This document shows, in pieces, positions 37,566 through 48,114 of a stretch of 64,000 nucleotides of DNA. The notes beneath the pieces were generated by a model. The model made no database searches and was not told the origin of the DNA. It saw only the letters and a list, made by a program, of their open reading frames with translations. The translations under genes and the position numbers were made by a program. Position 1 is the first letter of the stretch. Every line of letters starts with the position of its first letter. This DNA is from Planomicrobium stackebrandtii (GTDB lineage: Bacteria > Bacillota > Bacilli > Bacillales_A > Planococcaceae), in the NCBI RefSeq assembly GCF_030814955.1, contig NZ_JAUSWB010000001.1:558001-622000 (forward strand), written 5' to 3'.

Positions 37566-38315
37566 TTACACCTCCTCATCCATAGAGGACAGAAGAACGA
37601 ATGAAATATTATCTTCTCCTCCACGATCGTTGGCAATGGTTACCAGCTCCTGGCCTTTTTGAGATAAAGGAGCCGTTGTGTGAACGATGGAGGCGAGTTC
37701 TTCTTTCGGAATTTTGTTGCTCAAGCCATCTGAACAAATCAGTAAATAAGAAGCATCCACAAATGAAAAATGGATCAACTCTCTTTCAATATCGGCTTCA
37801 GTGCCAAGCGCACGAACAATCCAGTTTTTCTTTGGATGCTCTTCCGCTTCTTCCTGGCTGATTTCCCCGCTGTCCACCAGCACATTGACATAGGAATGGT
37901 CCCGTGTAATCTGCTCAATTCCGCCGTTTATCAGGTAGGCACGGCTATCGCCGATATGGCATAAAATGCCTTCGTTGCCTTCAAGCAGCGCAGCGATCAG
38001 GGTTGTGCCCATCCCTTTACACTCCAAATGCTCCATTGAGTGGTCATAGACCGACCGGTTAATCAACTGAACACGCTCAGACAGCCATTCTTTCTTATTA
38101 TCAAGTGTCGAAAATGCTTCTTCTTGGTCTTCTAAAAAATAACGGCCCAGCTGGTCGACAGTCATTTTGCTGGCAACATCGCCAGCTTTATGTCCGCCCA
38201 TGCCATCGGCCACAATTGCCAGAATCAGTCCGTCCGGACGTTTCAAGACCGCCACACTGTCTTCGTTCACTTCACGAATTTTACCCGTATCACTTTCTAC
38301 CACATATTGGAACAA
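37566..38315 (-). CDS. prpC: PrpC (Stp), PP2C-type protein phosphatase
   Basis: This Mn/Mg-dependent phosphatase reverses PrkC phosphorylation. The PP2C motifs are all present: NEDSVAVL, VADGMGGHKAGDVAS, HIGDSRAYLI, CSDGLSNKI and DNISFVLL. Length 249 is normal. It lies two bases before prkC. In B. subtilis rlmN sits between rsmB and prpC; here only 33 bases separate them and no rlmN is present. Confidence 0.97.
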   Translation of the reverse strand: MFQYVVESDTGKIREVNEDSVAVLKRPDGLILAIVADGMGGHKAGDVASKMTVDQLGRYFLEDQEEAFSTLDNKKEWLSERVQLINRSVYDHSMEHLECKGMGTTLIAALLEGNEGILCHIGDSRAYLINGGIEQITRDHSYVNVLVDSGEISQEEAEEHPKKNWIVRALGTEADIERELIHFSFVDASYLLICSDGLSNKIPKEELASIVHTTAPLSQKGQELVTIANDRGGEDNISFVLLSSMDEEV

Positions 38316-38348
38316 ATCACGACACCCCGATTCTAGTCTTTTCCTGCA

Positions 38349-39701
38349 TCAAGCTGTTGCGGTCTTTTCAGTCTTTTTAAAAGCAGCGATGAAAAAACCG
38401 TCGCTTCCATAATCCTGAGGAAACACTTGGACAAAGCCTGTATGCTTGATGCCCATAGCTGCAGGCAATGCTGCCTGGATCTTTTCCATTTCAGGGTGTT
38501 CTTTCAGAAATCGCTCTGCCGTGCCCCGATTTTCAACAGCATCCACTGTACAGGTACTGTAGACCAAAATGCCATCTGGTTTTAATAAACGCGCGGCCTG
38601 GTCCAGCAATTCAATTTGAATTTCCTGCAAACGGGCAAAATCCTCTTCTTTTTTCGTGTATTTAATGTCAGGCTTACGCTTGATAACACCCAATCCACTG
38701 CAAGGCGCATCTACAAGAATACGGTCAAATTTCTCTTCACCAAACCGTTCGACGCTTTGCTTGCCGTCTCCAACTACCGTTTCAATGACTGTATGACCGA
38801 GCCGTTTGGCAGTTTCATCAATCAACTTGACTTTATGCTGGTGCAGGTCAAGCGCATAAAGCGTACCGCTGTTATTCATTTTTTCGGCAATATGAGTGGT
38901 TTTCCCGCCCGGCGCCGCGCACATGTCGAGCACGGTCATATCCGGCTTGACTTGCAGTGCGTAGGCAGGAAGCATGGAACTCTCATCCTGGATGGTGATA
39001 AAGCCTTTTTCGAAAGTTGCCGTCCGTGCCGGCTGTCCATTCGTGACAATCAAACATTCAGGGATCAATTTACTCGATATAGCTTCCAACTCCTCGGACT
39101 GGAGCATTTCAATCACTTCTTCAACAGTTGCCCGGGCTGTGTTGACCCGCACGGTCTGGGAAGGCGTCTTGTTGTTTTCCAATGCCATTTCACGCGTTTT
39201 CTCCAAACCAAACTGTTCTGCCCAGCGCTTGATCATCCATACCGGATGGCTCGTTTCGATGGAAATCTTTTCGTATGGATCGCTGATCGTATTGAACGAA
39301 CGGACACCGTTGCGCTGTACTGAACGCAGTACGCCATTGACGACTGAAGCCACGCCGCCGTGGCCGCGTCGCTTGGCGATTTCAACCGCTTCGTGGACGA
39401 CTGCGTGTGCCGGAATGCGGTCTAGGTAAACGATTTGATACAGCGACAATCTCAGCAGGGTTTTGACCCATGGCTCGATTTTCCCTTTTAAATAAGGTTC
39501 CAGATAGTAGTCCAACGTCATTTGATGCTGCAGTGTGCCGTATGTGATCTCTGTCAGCAACCCTCTATTTTTTGCTGCAATGCCATAGCTTTCGATTGTT
39601 TGGTGAAGCAATAGATTGCTGTAGGCCTGCTTGTTTTCAACTGCCCAAAGAATTGAGAAAGCGGCATCGCGGACATTGCCTTGAAGTTTTTTGTTTTTCA
39701 T
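38349..39701 (-). CDS. rsmB: RsmB, 16S rRNA m5C967 methyltransferase
   Basis: RsmB methylates C967 of 16S rRNA. The N-terminal NusB-like domain spans about 1-140 and the Rossmann methyltransferase domain follows, with [17 protein letters not shown] for SAM binding, [15 protein letters not shown] and [11 protein letters not shown] holding the two catalytic cysteines (PCSG and STCT). Length 450 is typical. It overlaps fmt by four bases. Confidence 0.96.
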   Translation of the reverse strand: MKNKKLQGNVRDAAFSILWAVENKQAYSNLLLHQTIESYGIAAKNRGLLTEITYGTLQHQMTLDYYLEPYLKGKIEPWVKTLLRLSLYQIVYLDRIPAHAVVHEAVEIAKRRGHGGVASVVNGVLRSVQRNGVRSFNTISDPYEKISIETSHPVWMIKRWAEQFGLEKTREMALENNKTPSQTVRVNTARATVEEVIEMLQSEELEAISSKLIPECLIVTNGQPARTATFEKGFITIQDESSMLPAYALQVKPDMTVLDMCAAPGGKTTHIAEKMNNSGTLYALDLHQHKVKLIDETAKRLGHTVIETVVGDGKQSVERFGEEKFDRILVDAPCSGLGVIKRKPDIKYTKKEEDFARLQEIQIELLDQAARLLKPDGILVYSTCTVDAVENRGTAERFLKEHPEMEKIQAALPAAMGIKHTGFVQVFPQDYGSDGFFIAAFKKTEKTATA

Positions 39702-40630
39702 TCGAATAAATCTCCTGCCTGGATTTTAGGTCCTTTTAAATACTCTGTTGCGGTCATGCGCTTTTTGCCGGATGGCTGCAGTTCCGTGATGGCCAAAACG
39801 CCTTCACCGGTCTGCACCAGAATTGAATCATCGGTCAGCCCTACCACTTGACCGGCCTGGCCGCTGGCATGGGACGAAGTTTTTTCCGTCCACCAGATTT
39901 TCATGTTGGCGCCGTTGAACGTCGTATAGGCAACTGGCCATGGATGCAAGCCGCGCACTTGATTGTAAATGGCTGCAGCTGATTTGGACCAATCAATGCG
40001 TTCCTGCTCGCGCGAGATATTTCGCGCATAAGTGACGGACCCTTCGTCTTGTGGAATCCGTTCGTTCGTACCCGCAATAATTAGAGGCAAAGTTCTCTTC
40101 AAAAGGTCGCGTCCAGCAATGCTCAGTTTATCAAACATGCTTCCCGTGTGATCCCGTTCTTCGATCGGCACCGTTACCTGCGAAATAATATCCCCCGCAT
40201 CCAAACGGTCTACCATATACATGATGGTCACGCCTGTTTCGACTTTGCCATCTATAATGGCCTGGTGAATCGGCGCGCCTCCGCGGTAATCCGGCAAAAG
40301 CGAAGCATGGACATTGATGGCGCCAAGTTTCGGCGTCTCCAGCAATTCGCTCGGCAAAATCTGCCCAAAAGCGGCCGTAACAACTAAATCAGCATCTAAA
40401 TCAAGAACGTGCTGAAGTTCTTCCGGGTTTTTCAGTTTTTCCGGCTGGTACACCGGCAAGCCGAGGCGCATGGCCTCTTCTTTGACCGGTGTTGCCGTCA
40501 TTACTTTTTTGCGTCCGACTGGGCGGTCTGGCTGCGTCACGACGGAAATGACGTCATAGCCTTCTTCAACAAGCATGCGCAGGATCGGTGCCGAAAAGGC
40601 AGGTGTTCCCATAAATACAATTTTGGTCAA
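39698..40630 (-). CDS. fmt: Methionyl-tRNA formyltransferase
   Basis: Fmt formylates initiator Met-tRNA with 10-formyl-tetrahydrofolate. The formyl-transferase motif [16 protein letters not shown] contains the catalytic Asn and His, and [11 protein letters not shown] follows. A C-terminal OB-like domain ends the 310-residue protein. The start is TTG ([13 protein letters not shown]), overlapping the def stop as TTGA, with GGAGGAACAGG upstream. The pair def-fmt supplies and removes the formyl group. Confidence 0.96.
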   Translation of the reverse strand: MTKIVFMGTPAFSAPILRMLVEEGYDVISVVTQPDRPVGRKKVMTATPVKEEAMRLGLPVYQPEKLKNPEELQHVLDLDADLVVTAAFGQILPSELLETPKLGAINVHASLLPDYRGGAPIHQAIIDGKVETGVTIMYMVDRLDAGDIISQVTVPIEERDHTGSMFDKLSIAGRDLLKRTLPLIIAGTNERIPQDEGSVTYARNISREQERIDWSKSAAAIYNQVRGLHPWPVAYTTFNGANMKIWWTEKTSSHASGQAGQVVGLTDDSILVQTGEGVLAITELQPSGKKRMTATEYLKGPKIQAGDLFE

Positions 40631-41136
40631 ACCTGTTCCTCCTCTTCTTCCTGCTGGCGGATCATTTCATCCAATTCTTCCTGGGTAACATATTTTGTGA
40701 TTTTACTGGTAAACAAGATTCCATCTAAGTGGTCCATTTCATGCTGGATCGCGCGGGCTTCGTAGCCTTCTGCTTCTAATTCATACCAGGAACCATCGCG
40801 CTCCTGCGCTTTGATTTTGATATGGTCCCAGCGCTCAACTTCACCGAAGATTCCAGGGAAGCTCAGGCAGCCTTCAATATCGGTTTCCGCACCTTCAAAC
40901 AGCACCAATTCCGGATTGATCAGTTCAATCGGATCCTGCCCTTCCCGGAAATCGACAATGGCTGCACGGACTGCAACCCCAACTTGCGGCGCGGCAATGC
41001 CGACGCCATCCGATTCCACCATCGTTTCATGCATATCGTCTAAAAGAACCGCTAAGTTCTTATCAAAAGTGGTGACAGGCAAACATTTTTTTTCCAATAC
41101 TTCGTTCGGGTGTTTCACTACCATTCGAATTGACAT
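40627..41136 (-). CDS. def: Peptide deformylase
   Basis: Def removes the formyl group from nascent proteins. Its three metal-site motifs are present: [18 protein letters not shown] and QHEMDHLDG. The first in-frame ATG is at 41142, but the second at 41136 ([10 protein letters not shown]) is eight bases after GAGG and is preferred, giving 169 residues. A C-terminal Glu-rich tail ([10 protein letters not shown]) extends past the usual end. Downstream fmt overlaps. Confidence 0.95.
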   Translation of the reverse strand: MSIRMVVKHPNEVLEKKCLPVTTFDKNLAVLLDDMHETMVESDGVGIAAPQVGVAVRAAIVDFREGQDPIELINPELVLFEGAETDIEGCLSFPGIFGEVERWDHIKIKAQERDGSWYELEAEGYEARAIQHEMDHLDGILFTSKITKYVTQEELDEMIRQQEEEEEQV

Positions 41137-41155
41137 ACTCATTTCCTCTTTTCTG

Positions 41156-43552
41156 TTACATGACCGATGTCGGATTCATATCGATCGACAGTGTCGCACC
41201 TTTTTTCAGCCACTCGGTACGGTGGATTTTAATCAGCTGCTGCATCGTATCGGTCAGTTTCGGTTCTTTTTTGTATTTTATCAAACATTGATAGCGATAT
41301 CTATTGTTGACACGGGCAATAAGGGACGCTGAAGGTCCGATAATTAAGGTATTTGGTGACAGGTGGCTCTTCAGGTAACGGACTGTTTGATCCGCGTACT
41401 CGGCAACCGTCATCAAATCTTCATGCGTAAATTGGATGTTGACAACATAGTAATACGGCGGGTAGCCGCTTGCTCTGCGCATGGCCATTTCCTGTTCATA
41501 AAAAGGTTCATACAATTGGTCTTTTGCCAGCGTAATGGCGTAATGTTCCGGTGTATACGACTGGACAAATACCATGCCGGGAAGAATATCTCTTCCCGCA
41601 CGGCCGCTGACCTGTGTCAAGAGCTGATAAGTTTTTTCTGCGGCCCGAAAATCAGGTAAATGAAGCGTCGTATCCGCAGACAATACCCCCACTAATGTAA
41701 TGTTCGGGAAATCTAATCCTTTGGCAATCATTTGAGTGCCCAGCAGGATGTCGGCTTTGCCTTCGCCAAAAGCGGAAAGAATTTTTTCATGTGCGCCTTT
41801 GTTGCGGGTCGTATCGACATCCATTCGCAAAACGCGAGCTTCCGGCACCAATTTCGCCAGCTCTTCCTCGACCTTCTGTGTACCGGTTCCGAAAAACCGG
41901 ATATGTTCGCTTTCGCATTCCGGACAGGTTTTCGGCACGCGTTCGTCATAGCCGCAATAATGGCATTTCATCGTTTCGCTGGAGCGGTGATATGTCAATG
42001 AAATATCACAGTTCGGGCATTGCATGACTGTTCCACAGTCCCGGCACAGAACAAACGAGGAATAGCCGCGTTTATTGAGAAACAGCACAGTTTGCTGTTT
42101 TTTCTCCAGGCGGTCGCGGATGGCATCCGCCAATTGCACCGAGAACATGGACCGGTTTCCGGTACGCAATTCTTCCCGCATGTCGACAATATGGACATCC
42201 GGCAAAGGCTGGTCTTTTGCGCGTTTTTCCAGCACCAGCAATTCATAGACGCCTTTTTGCGCACGTGCATAGGATTCCAGCGATGGCGTTGCGCTGCCCA
42301 GAATTACTGGACAATTGTGGTATTCACTGCGCCATATCGCCATATCCCGTGCATGGTAGCGCGGCGAATCGTCCTGTTTATAGCTCGATTCATGCTCTTC
42401 ATCAAGGATGATCAAGCCCAGGTTTTGAAATGGGGCAAAAATGGCTGAGCGTGCCCCGACAACAACTTTCACTTCTGCCCGTTGAATTTTACGCCATTCA
42501 TCGTATTTCTCACCAGCTGACAATCCGCTATGGAGAACCGCGACCTGGTCGCCAAAACGTTCTTTAAAGCGTATGGTCATTTGGGGCGTCAGTGAAATTT
42601 CAGGCACCAGCATGATCGCTTCCTTGCCTTGCTTCAGCACCTGATCAATCGTCTGGAGATAAATTTCCGTTTTTCCGCTGCCCGTGATGCCATGCAACAG
42701 GAAGGTTTTAGGCGTATTTAATGCGCTTTCGATCGAATCAAAAGCGAGTTGCTGGGCACCTGTCAATTTCAGGGAAGACTTCTGCTCAATCGCTGTCAGC
42801 AGCTTCGGATCCCGGTAAGATTCCATATTGGAAATCTGAGCCGCTCCTTTTTCCACCAAACTGTAGATGGTCGGCAGGGAAACATTTGCTTCTTTCTGCA
42901 GCTGGGAAGACTCTATTGAACGTCCTGCATTTTCCAGAAAATACTCCATCAATTTCAGCTGTTGTTTGGCATTGGCACGGATATCTATGGATTCCAACTT
43001 CTCCGTGCTGTCAGCAATATGAATCATTCGTACTTTTTTCACAGCTGTCTGCTGCTGAATATCGGTATCAGCCAAGATGTTCCCTTTTTCCATTTCTTGT
43101 TTCAACAAACTATACACATCGACGGCATCTTGCAGCCGAATAAATGAACGTTTTTCAAAATATGGACGCAATGGCGCTGCAATTTCATCAAGCGCTGCAT
43201 TCAGCACAAAGCGCTTTTCGTATTTCGCACGGAGTGCTGCCGGCACCATGACCTGCAATGCGTCAATTTCAAAACACACTGTCTGCTCTTTCATCCATTG
43301 GGCCATTTTCAATAATTCTTCATTTAAAACCGGCACAACGTCCATCAACTCATGAATCGGTTTCAGGCGTTTCGGATCAAACTCTGAGGTTTCTTTAATT
43401 TTGGTAATAAACCCAAGCACTTTGCGGTTGCCGAACGGTACTTTAACACGCATTCCCGGCTCTGCCAAAACTTCCACATTTTTCGGAATGGCGTAGTCAA
43501 AAGGGCGGTCAATAGGATGCGCTGCAACGTCCACGATCACTTCAGCTATCAT
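41156..43552 (-). CDS. priA: PriA, primosomal replication-restart helicase
   Basis: PriA reloads the replisome at collapsed forks. The N-terminal DNA-binding domain opens MIAEVIVDVAAHPIDRPFDYAIP; Walker A is GITGSGKTEIYLQT and Walker B LIILDEEHESSYKQ. A zinc-binding region with eight cysteines follows (CRDCGTVMQCPNC, CHYCGYDERVPKTCPEC), then the helicase C domain (LLTQVSGRAGR). Length 798 is typical. It overlaps the end of coaBC by 11 bases. Confidence 0.97.
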   Translation of the reverse strand: MIAEVIVDVAAHPIDRPFDYAIPKNVEVLAEPGMRVKVPFGNRKVLGFITKIKETSEFDPKRLKPIHELMDVVPVLNEELLKMAQWMKEQTVCFEIDALQVMVPAALRAKYEKRFVLNAALDEIAAPLRPYFEKRSFIRLQDAVDVYSLLKQEMEKGNILADTDIQQQTAVKKVRMIHIADSTEKLESIDIRANAKQQLKLMEYFLENAGRSIESSQLQKEANVSLPTIYSLVEKGAAQISNMESYRDPKLLTAIEQKSSLKLTGAQQLAFDSIESALNTPKTFLLHGITGSGKTEIYLQTIDQVLKQGKEAIMLVPEISLTPQMTIRFKERFGDQVAVLHSGLSAGEKYDEWRKIQRAEVKVVVGARSAIFAPFQNLGLIILDEEHESSYKQDDSPRYHARDMAIWRSEYHNCPVILGSATPSLESYARAQKGVYELLVLEKRAKDQPLPDVHIVDMREELRTGNRSMFSVQLADAIRDRLEKKQQTVLFLNKRGYSSFVLCRDCGTVMQCPNCDISLTYHRSSETMKCHYCGYDERVPKTCPECESEHIRFFGTGTQKVEEELAKLVPEARVLRMDVDTTRNKGAHEKILSAFGEGKADILLGTQMIAKGLDFPNITLVGVLSADTTLHLPDFRAAEKTYQLLTQVSGRAGRDILPGMVFVQSYTPEHYAITLAKDQLYEPFYEQEMAMRRASGYPPYYYVVNIQFTHEDLMTVAEYADQTVRYLKSHLSPNTLIIGPSASLIARVNNRYRYQCLIKYKKEPKLTDTMQQLIKIHRTEWLKKGATLSIDMNPTSVM

Positions 43553-44747
43553 GCGGCTCTTCCTTATCAGTGATCATTTCAAGCAACTGGCGAGCCAATT
43601 GCTGTTTGGACATAAGTTCAAAATCCTGCACAAAGCCATTTTTCCCGTAAACAGTCACCCGATTTGTATCCGCTTCAAAGCCCGCCTGTGCTTCTGTTAC
43701 ATCGTTGGCAATAATGTAATCCGCATTTTTGCGTTCCAGTTTTTCTTTAGCGTATTGTCCGACATCGTTTGTTTCAGCCGCAAAACCGATCAATACCTGG
43801 CCTTTTTTCTGCTGGCCCAGATGCTGGAGGATATCGACGGTCCGTTCGAGAACAATGGTCGAACCGCCTTCCTGTTTTTTCATTTTTTTGTCAGCCACTG
43901 CTTTCGGTCTATAATCAGCAACTGCTGCCGTTTTGATGACGTAGTTTGCCGTATCGTAATGCGCATCTACAGCCTGCAGCATGTCTTCTGCGCTTTCTAC
44001 AACAATACGTGTTACACCGCTTGGAACCGGCAGCGATACGGGACCGCTGATCAAAATGGTTTCAGCACCCATCTCTGCTGCAGCACCGGCCATGGCATAG
44101 CCCATTTTGCCGCTCGAAAAATTGGTCAAAAAACGGACCGGATCAATTCGTTCACGTGTCGGGCCGGCCGTTACAACCACTTTTTTGCCTGCCAGCTTGT
44201 GCTCGCGCGAAAAGTAGTCCTTGACCAGCTCCGTGATTTTTTCCGGCTCTTCCAATCGGCCTTTGCCGACATAGCCGCATGCCAGGAACCCTTCGGATGG
44301 TTCGATAAAACGGATTCCGTCTTCATGAAGCTGCTGAATATTGCGTTTTACCGCAGGGTGGTCGTACATATGGACGTTCATTGCCGGAGCAATCCAAATA
44401 GGGGCAGTTGCTGCCAGCAACGTTGTCGTGACCATGTCATCGCCGATGCCGCCTGCCAGCTTGCCGATGACATTGGCAGTCCCCGGGGCTACAATGATCA
44501 GATCAGCCCAATCTGCAAGATCAATATGCGCAATGACAGAAGAATCCTTTTCATCAAAAGTATCCGTGTATACATCGTTTCTGGACATCACTTGAAACGT
44601 CAGCGGCTTTACAAATTGCTGCGCTGACTCCGTCATGATTACTTTGACAGCCGCGCCTGCCTGAGACAGCTTGCTGACGAGTGCAACAGCTTTATAGACG
44701 GCGATTCCCCCGCTGACACATAGTAGAATTTTACGATTCTCCAACAA
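43542..44747 (-). CDS. coaBC: CoaBC, phosphopantothenoylcysteine synthetase/decarboxylase
   Basis: This bifunctional enzyme of CoA synthesis joins cysteine to phosphopantothenate and decarboxylates the product. The N-terminal flavin decarboxylase half (about 1-185) has KILLCVSGGIAVYK, the active His in IAHIDLADWAD, PAMNVHMYDHP and the ACGYVGKGRL Cys. The C-terminal CTP-dependent synthetase half has AGPTRERIDPVRFLTN. The frame opens from a TTG at 44780, but the TTG at 44747 (MLENRKILLCVSGG), nine bases after GAAAGG, matches B. subtilis and gives 401 residues. rpoZ lies upstream past a hairpin. Confidence 0.95.
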   Translation of the reverse strand: MLENRKILLCVSGGIAVYKAVALVSKLSQAGAAVKVIMTESAQQFVKPLTFQVMSRNDVYTDTFDEKDSSVIAHIDLADWADLIIVAPGTANVIGKLAGGIGDDMVTTTLLAATAPIWIAPAMNVHMYDHPAVKRNIQQLHEDGIRFIEPSEGFLACGYVGKGRLEEPEKITELVKDYFSREHKLAGKKVVVTAGPTRERIDPVRFLTNFSSGKMGYAMAGAAAEMGAETILISGPVSLPVPSGVTRIVVESAEDMLQAVDAHYDTANYVIKTAAVADYRPKAVADKKMKKQEGGSTIVLERTVDILQHLGQQKKGQVLIGFAAETNDVGQYAKEKLERKNADYIIANDVTEAQAGFEADTNRVTVYGKNGFVQDFELMSKQQLARQLLEMITDKEEPHDS

Positions 44748-44772
44748 CTCAAACACCCTTTCTAAACAACAA

Positions 44773-44802
44773 ACTCCCAAAGAACAAATTTGCTCTGGGA
44801 GT
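44773..44802 (-). terminator. Hairpin between rpoZ and coaBC
   Basis: ACTCCCA pairs with TGGGAGT across a region whose centre (CAAATTTG) is itself palindromic, so the whole 30 bases nearly fold back. Only short T runs follow (TTTGTTGTTT), so it may act as a weak terminator or an RNA-stability element. Confidence 0.55.
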
Positions 44803-44821
44803 CGTCTGTTGCGATTAATGG

Positions 44822-45045
44822 TTAAATTTCGTCTTCGTATACTGCAAATTCATCTTGTTTTTCCTGTGTTAAAGCGCCGGCTGCAACTTCTTCAAGTGCT
44901 TTTCCGACCGATTTAGTGGAAACGTATGAATCCAATTTTTCATCACCGTGTTCGTGCAGTTGGCGGGCACGTTTAGAAGCAAGTGCCACCAGCGAGTATT
45001 TTGAATCAATTCGGCTTTTTAGTTTATCAACGGATGGGTATAACA

Positions 45046-45046
<1 letters not shown>
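44822..45046 (-). CDS. rpoZ: RNA polymerase omega subunit
   Basis: Omega helps assemble RNA polymerase by holding beta-prime. The 74-residue sequence MLYPSVDKLKSRIDSKYSLV, then ASKRARQL and KSVGKALEEVAAG, is standard for Bacillales. The ATG overlaps the gmk stop as TGATG, and gmk-rpoZ is the normal order. The omega gene is followed by a hairpin and coaBC. Confidence 0.96.
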
Positions 45047-45952
<906 letters not shown>

Positions 45953-45994
45953 TCGCTGCTGATCCCTATTCTTCGTTTTCTAACTAACTGTCTT

Positions 45995-46003
45995 ATTATA
46001 TCA
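45995..46003 (-). promoter_or_regulatory. Extended -10 promoter of remA-gmk-rpoZ
   Basis: On the minus strand TGA-TATAAT (46003 to 45995), a perfect extended -10, lies 43 bases before the remA ATG. No good -35 is visible at 17 bases, which extended -10 promoters can do without. Confidence 0.5.
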
Positions 46004-46059
46004 TAATACACCGAGAAAATGATAAGATGGAACAAAACGATTTGAAAGAGGGATATTTA

Positions 46060-47724
46060 ATGGCATTTGATGGATTATTCACAAAATCGATGACTGGCGA
46101 ACTTCAACAGCTGGTCACCGGCAGGATTTCAAAAGTTCATCAGCCCAACCAGCTTGAACTGCTTTTACATATACGCGCCCAAGGAAAAAACCATAAGTTA
46201 CTGATCTCGATCCACCCGTCGTATTCACGGATCCACTTGACAGCAGCAGCAAACATCAACCCTTCGGAACCTCCGATGTTCTGCATGCTGCTGCGCAAGC
46301 ATATTGAAGGCGGCGTCATCACCGAGATTTCGCAATACGGAATGGACCGCCTCATCATGCTGAAAATCAAAGCGAAAAATGAAATCGGCGATGACATCGA
46401 ACGCGAGCTGCATGTTGAAATGATGGGGAGGCACTCGAATGTCATCCTGATTGACGCCGAACGGACGATGATTCTCGACAGCTTGAAGCATTTGCCGCCG
46501 AGCGTCAATTCGTTCCGGACGATTCTTCCTGGACAGCCCTATATCTTCCCGCCTTCCCAGGAGAAAAAAGATCCGTTCGAAGCTATCGATAGATTGGCAC
46601 AAACAGAAGCCAAGGAAATCGTCGGCCAATTCTCCGGCTTTTCTCCACTGAATGCCCGTGAGCTTGCATTCCGGCTTGAGTCAACTGACAAAAAAACTGA
46701 AACCGCTCAGGCATTTCTTGAAGATTTCCAAGTAGCACAGCCAACCGGCTATTATGTCGAGCACGAAGGAAAAAGTTTCTTTTCTGCAACGCCTTTGACC
46801 CACATTGCAGAAGAAGGGCTGGAATTCCCGACGCTTGGTGAATTGCTCGACCGGATGTATTACGCCAAAGCCGAACGAGACCGTGTTAAACAGCAAGCAG
46901 GCGATTTGGAAAGATGGCTGCAAAATGAGATTTCCAAACTAAAACTCAAGCTGAAAAAGTTAAAAAAAGAACAAGACCAGGCAGAAAAACGCGATCTGCT
47001 TCAATTGAATGGCGAATTGATCATGGCCAACCTTCACCGCATTACCAAAGGCATGAAGGAAATTGAAGTCGATAATTATTACAACGATGAAAAAGTGACG
47101 ATCACTCTGGATCCTCGCAAAACGCCGATCGACAACTCGCAGCGCTATTATTCGCGCTACCAGAAAGCGAAAACGGCCGTTGTGAAAACGCAGGAACAGA
47201 TCGACAAAACTGAAGAAGATATCGAGTATTTTGAAACCTTGATGTCGCAGGTCCAACAGGCGGGCATTTCCGATATCGAAGAAATCCGTGAAGAACTGTC
47301 CGAGCAGGGCTTTATGAAAGCACAAAAGTCGAAGAAAAAGAAAAAACCGACAAAACCTTCTGTGGAACCTTATGTTTCCTCTACCGGCACGCCAATTTCT
47401 GTCGGCAAAAACAATAAGCAAAACGATTATGTGACGTTTAAAGTAGCGGCCAAATCCGATACATGGCTCCACACCAAAGATATTCCAGGGTCACACGTCA
47501 TCATTCATGACACCTATCCGGACGAAACAACTATACTTGAAGCGGCCACCATCGCAGCTTATTTCAGCAAAGCCCGCGAGTCGTCTTCTGTCCCCGTGGA
47601 CTATACCGAAGTTCGGCAAGTGAAAAAGCCGAATGGATCGAAGCCTGGATTTGTCATTTATTTCGAACAAAAAACGGTATTTGTGACGCCAGATGAAGAG
47701 CTTGTCATCAAGTTGAAAAAGTAG
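46060..47724 (+). CDS. rqcH: RqcH (YloA/NEMF family), ribosome quality-control factor
   Basis: RqcH binds stalled 50S-peptidyl-tRNA complexes and adds C-terminal alanine tails that mark the peptide for degradation. NFACT-N (about 1-200) includes HPSYSRIHLT and the conserved Asp96-Arg97 (GMDRL) needed for tailing in B. subtilis; a coiled coil runs about 275-400; NFACT-R (about 445-550) includes NDYVTFKVAAKSDTWLHTKD. The ATG at 46060 (MAFDGLF), seven bases after GAGGG, is preferred over 46027, giving 554 residues. Older names describe it as fibronectin-binding protein. It is divergent from remA. Confidence 0.95.
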   Translation: MAFDGLFTKSMTGELQQLVTGRISKVHQPNQLELLLHIRAQGKNHKLLISIHPSYSRIHLTAAANINPSEPPMFCMLLRKHIEGGVITEISQYGMDRLIMLKIKAKNEIGDDIERELHVEMMGRHSNVILIDAERTMILDSLKHLPPSVNSFRTILPGQPYIFPPSQEKKDPFEAIDRLAQTEAKEIVGQFSGFSPLNARELAFRLESTDKKTETAQAFLEDFQVAQPTGYYVEHEGKSFFSATPLTHIAEEGLEFPTLGELLDRMYYAKAERDRVKQQAGDLERWLQNEISKLKLKLKKLKKEQDQAEKRDLLQLNGELIMANLHRITKGMKEIEVDNYYNDEKVTITLDPRKTPIDNSQRYYSRYQKAKTAVVKTQEQIDKTEEDIEYFETLMSQVQQAGISDIEEIREELSEQGFMKAQKSKKKKKPTKPSVEPYVSSTGTPISVGKNNKQNDYVTFKVAAKSDTWLHTKDIPGSHVIIHDTYPDETTILEAATIAAYFSKARESSSVPVDYTEVRQVKKPNGSKPGFVIYFEQKTVFVTPDEELVIKLKK

Positions 47725-47731
47725 TTTTGTG

Positions 47732-47764
47732 AACCGGAAAGCTTTTGGCTTTCCGGTTTTTTTG
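47732..47764 (+). terminator. Terminator after rqcH
   Basis: AACCGGAAAGC / GCTTTCCGGTT stem with a TTTTG loop, followed by TTTTT. It starts eight bases after the rqcH stop. Confidence 0.92.
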
Positions 47765-47884
47765 CGCATAAGTAAGGAAGCGCAAACAATTTAAGTATTT
47801 TTGTATTGCTCGTCAGCTGTGGAAGCTTTAAAAAGTCTAGATAGGTGAACTTGAGAATCATCATGTTATAAACCGCTTCCGCCC

Positions 47885-47960
47885 AGCCCCTGGACGTGCC
47901 TTCGCTAAGAGATGAAGTGAAATCAAAGCGACCCTCAGTTTTTAGCTGTATCCATCAAAA
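47885..47960. repeat. Diverged copy of the 11.64 kb intergenic element
   Basis: In the 390-base gap between rqcH and the ABC transporter, AGCCCCTGGACGTGCC, TTCGCTAAGAGA, GTGAAATC and CCCTCAG align with 11642-11716 with roughly 70% identity by eye. The rest of the gap (47765-47884 and 47961-48110) is AT-rich and holds no gene I can support. Confidence 0.5.
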
Positions 47961-48114
47961 TTTTTTCTTGATCACTTTTAAAAGCTGCATTAAGTTAACA
48001 TAATAAAAATATTTAAAACCATTGAGTTTTCTCACAAGTTAAGCTCTACCCGTTGCCCTGCCCATCAGTAAATGCTATGTTCTTAAAGGACTTAATTTTT
48101 AGGGGGCTTTATGC

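Noticed and set aside
38616..39323. 235-codon open frame opposite rsmB
   Set aside because: Lies wholly within rsmB on the other strand; composition rich in Phe/Cys/His typical of shadow frames.
43551..44627. 358-codon open frame on the plus strand opposite coaBC
   Set aside because: It mirrors a well-conserved gene, has no family motifs or SD, and arises from the codon pattern of coaBC.
46960..47472. 170-codon frame opposite rqcH
   Set aside because: Phe/Arg-rich shadow of the rqcH coiled coil, no start signal.
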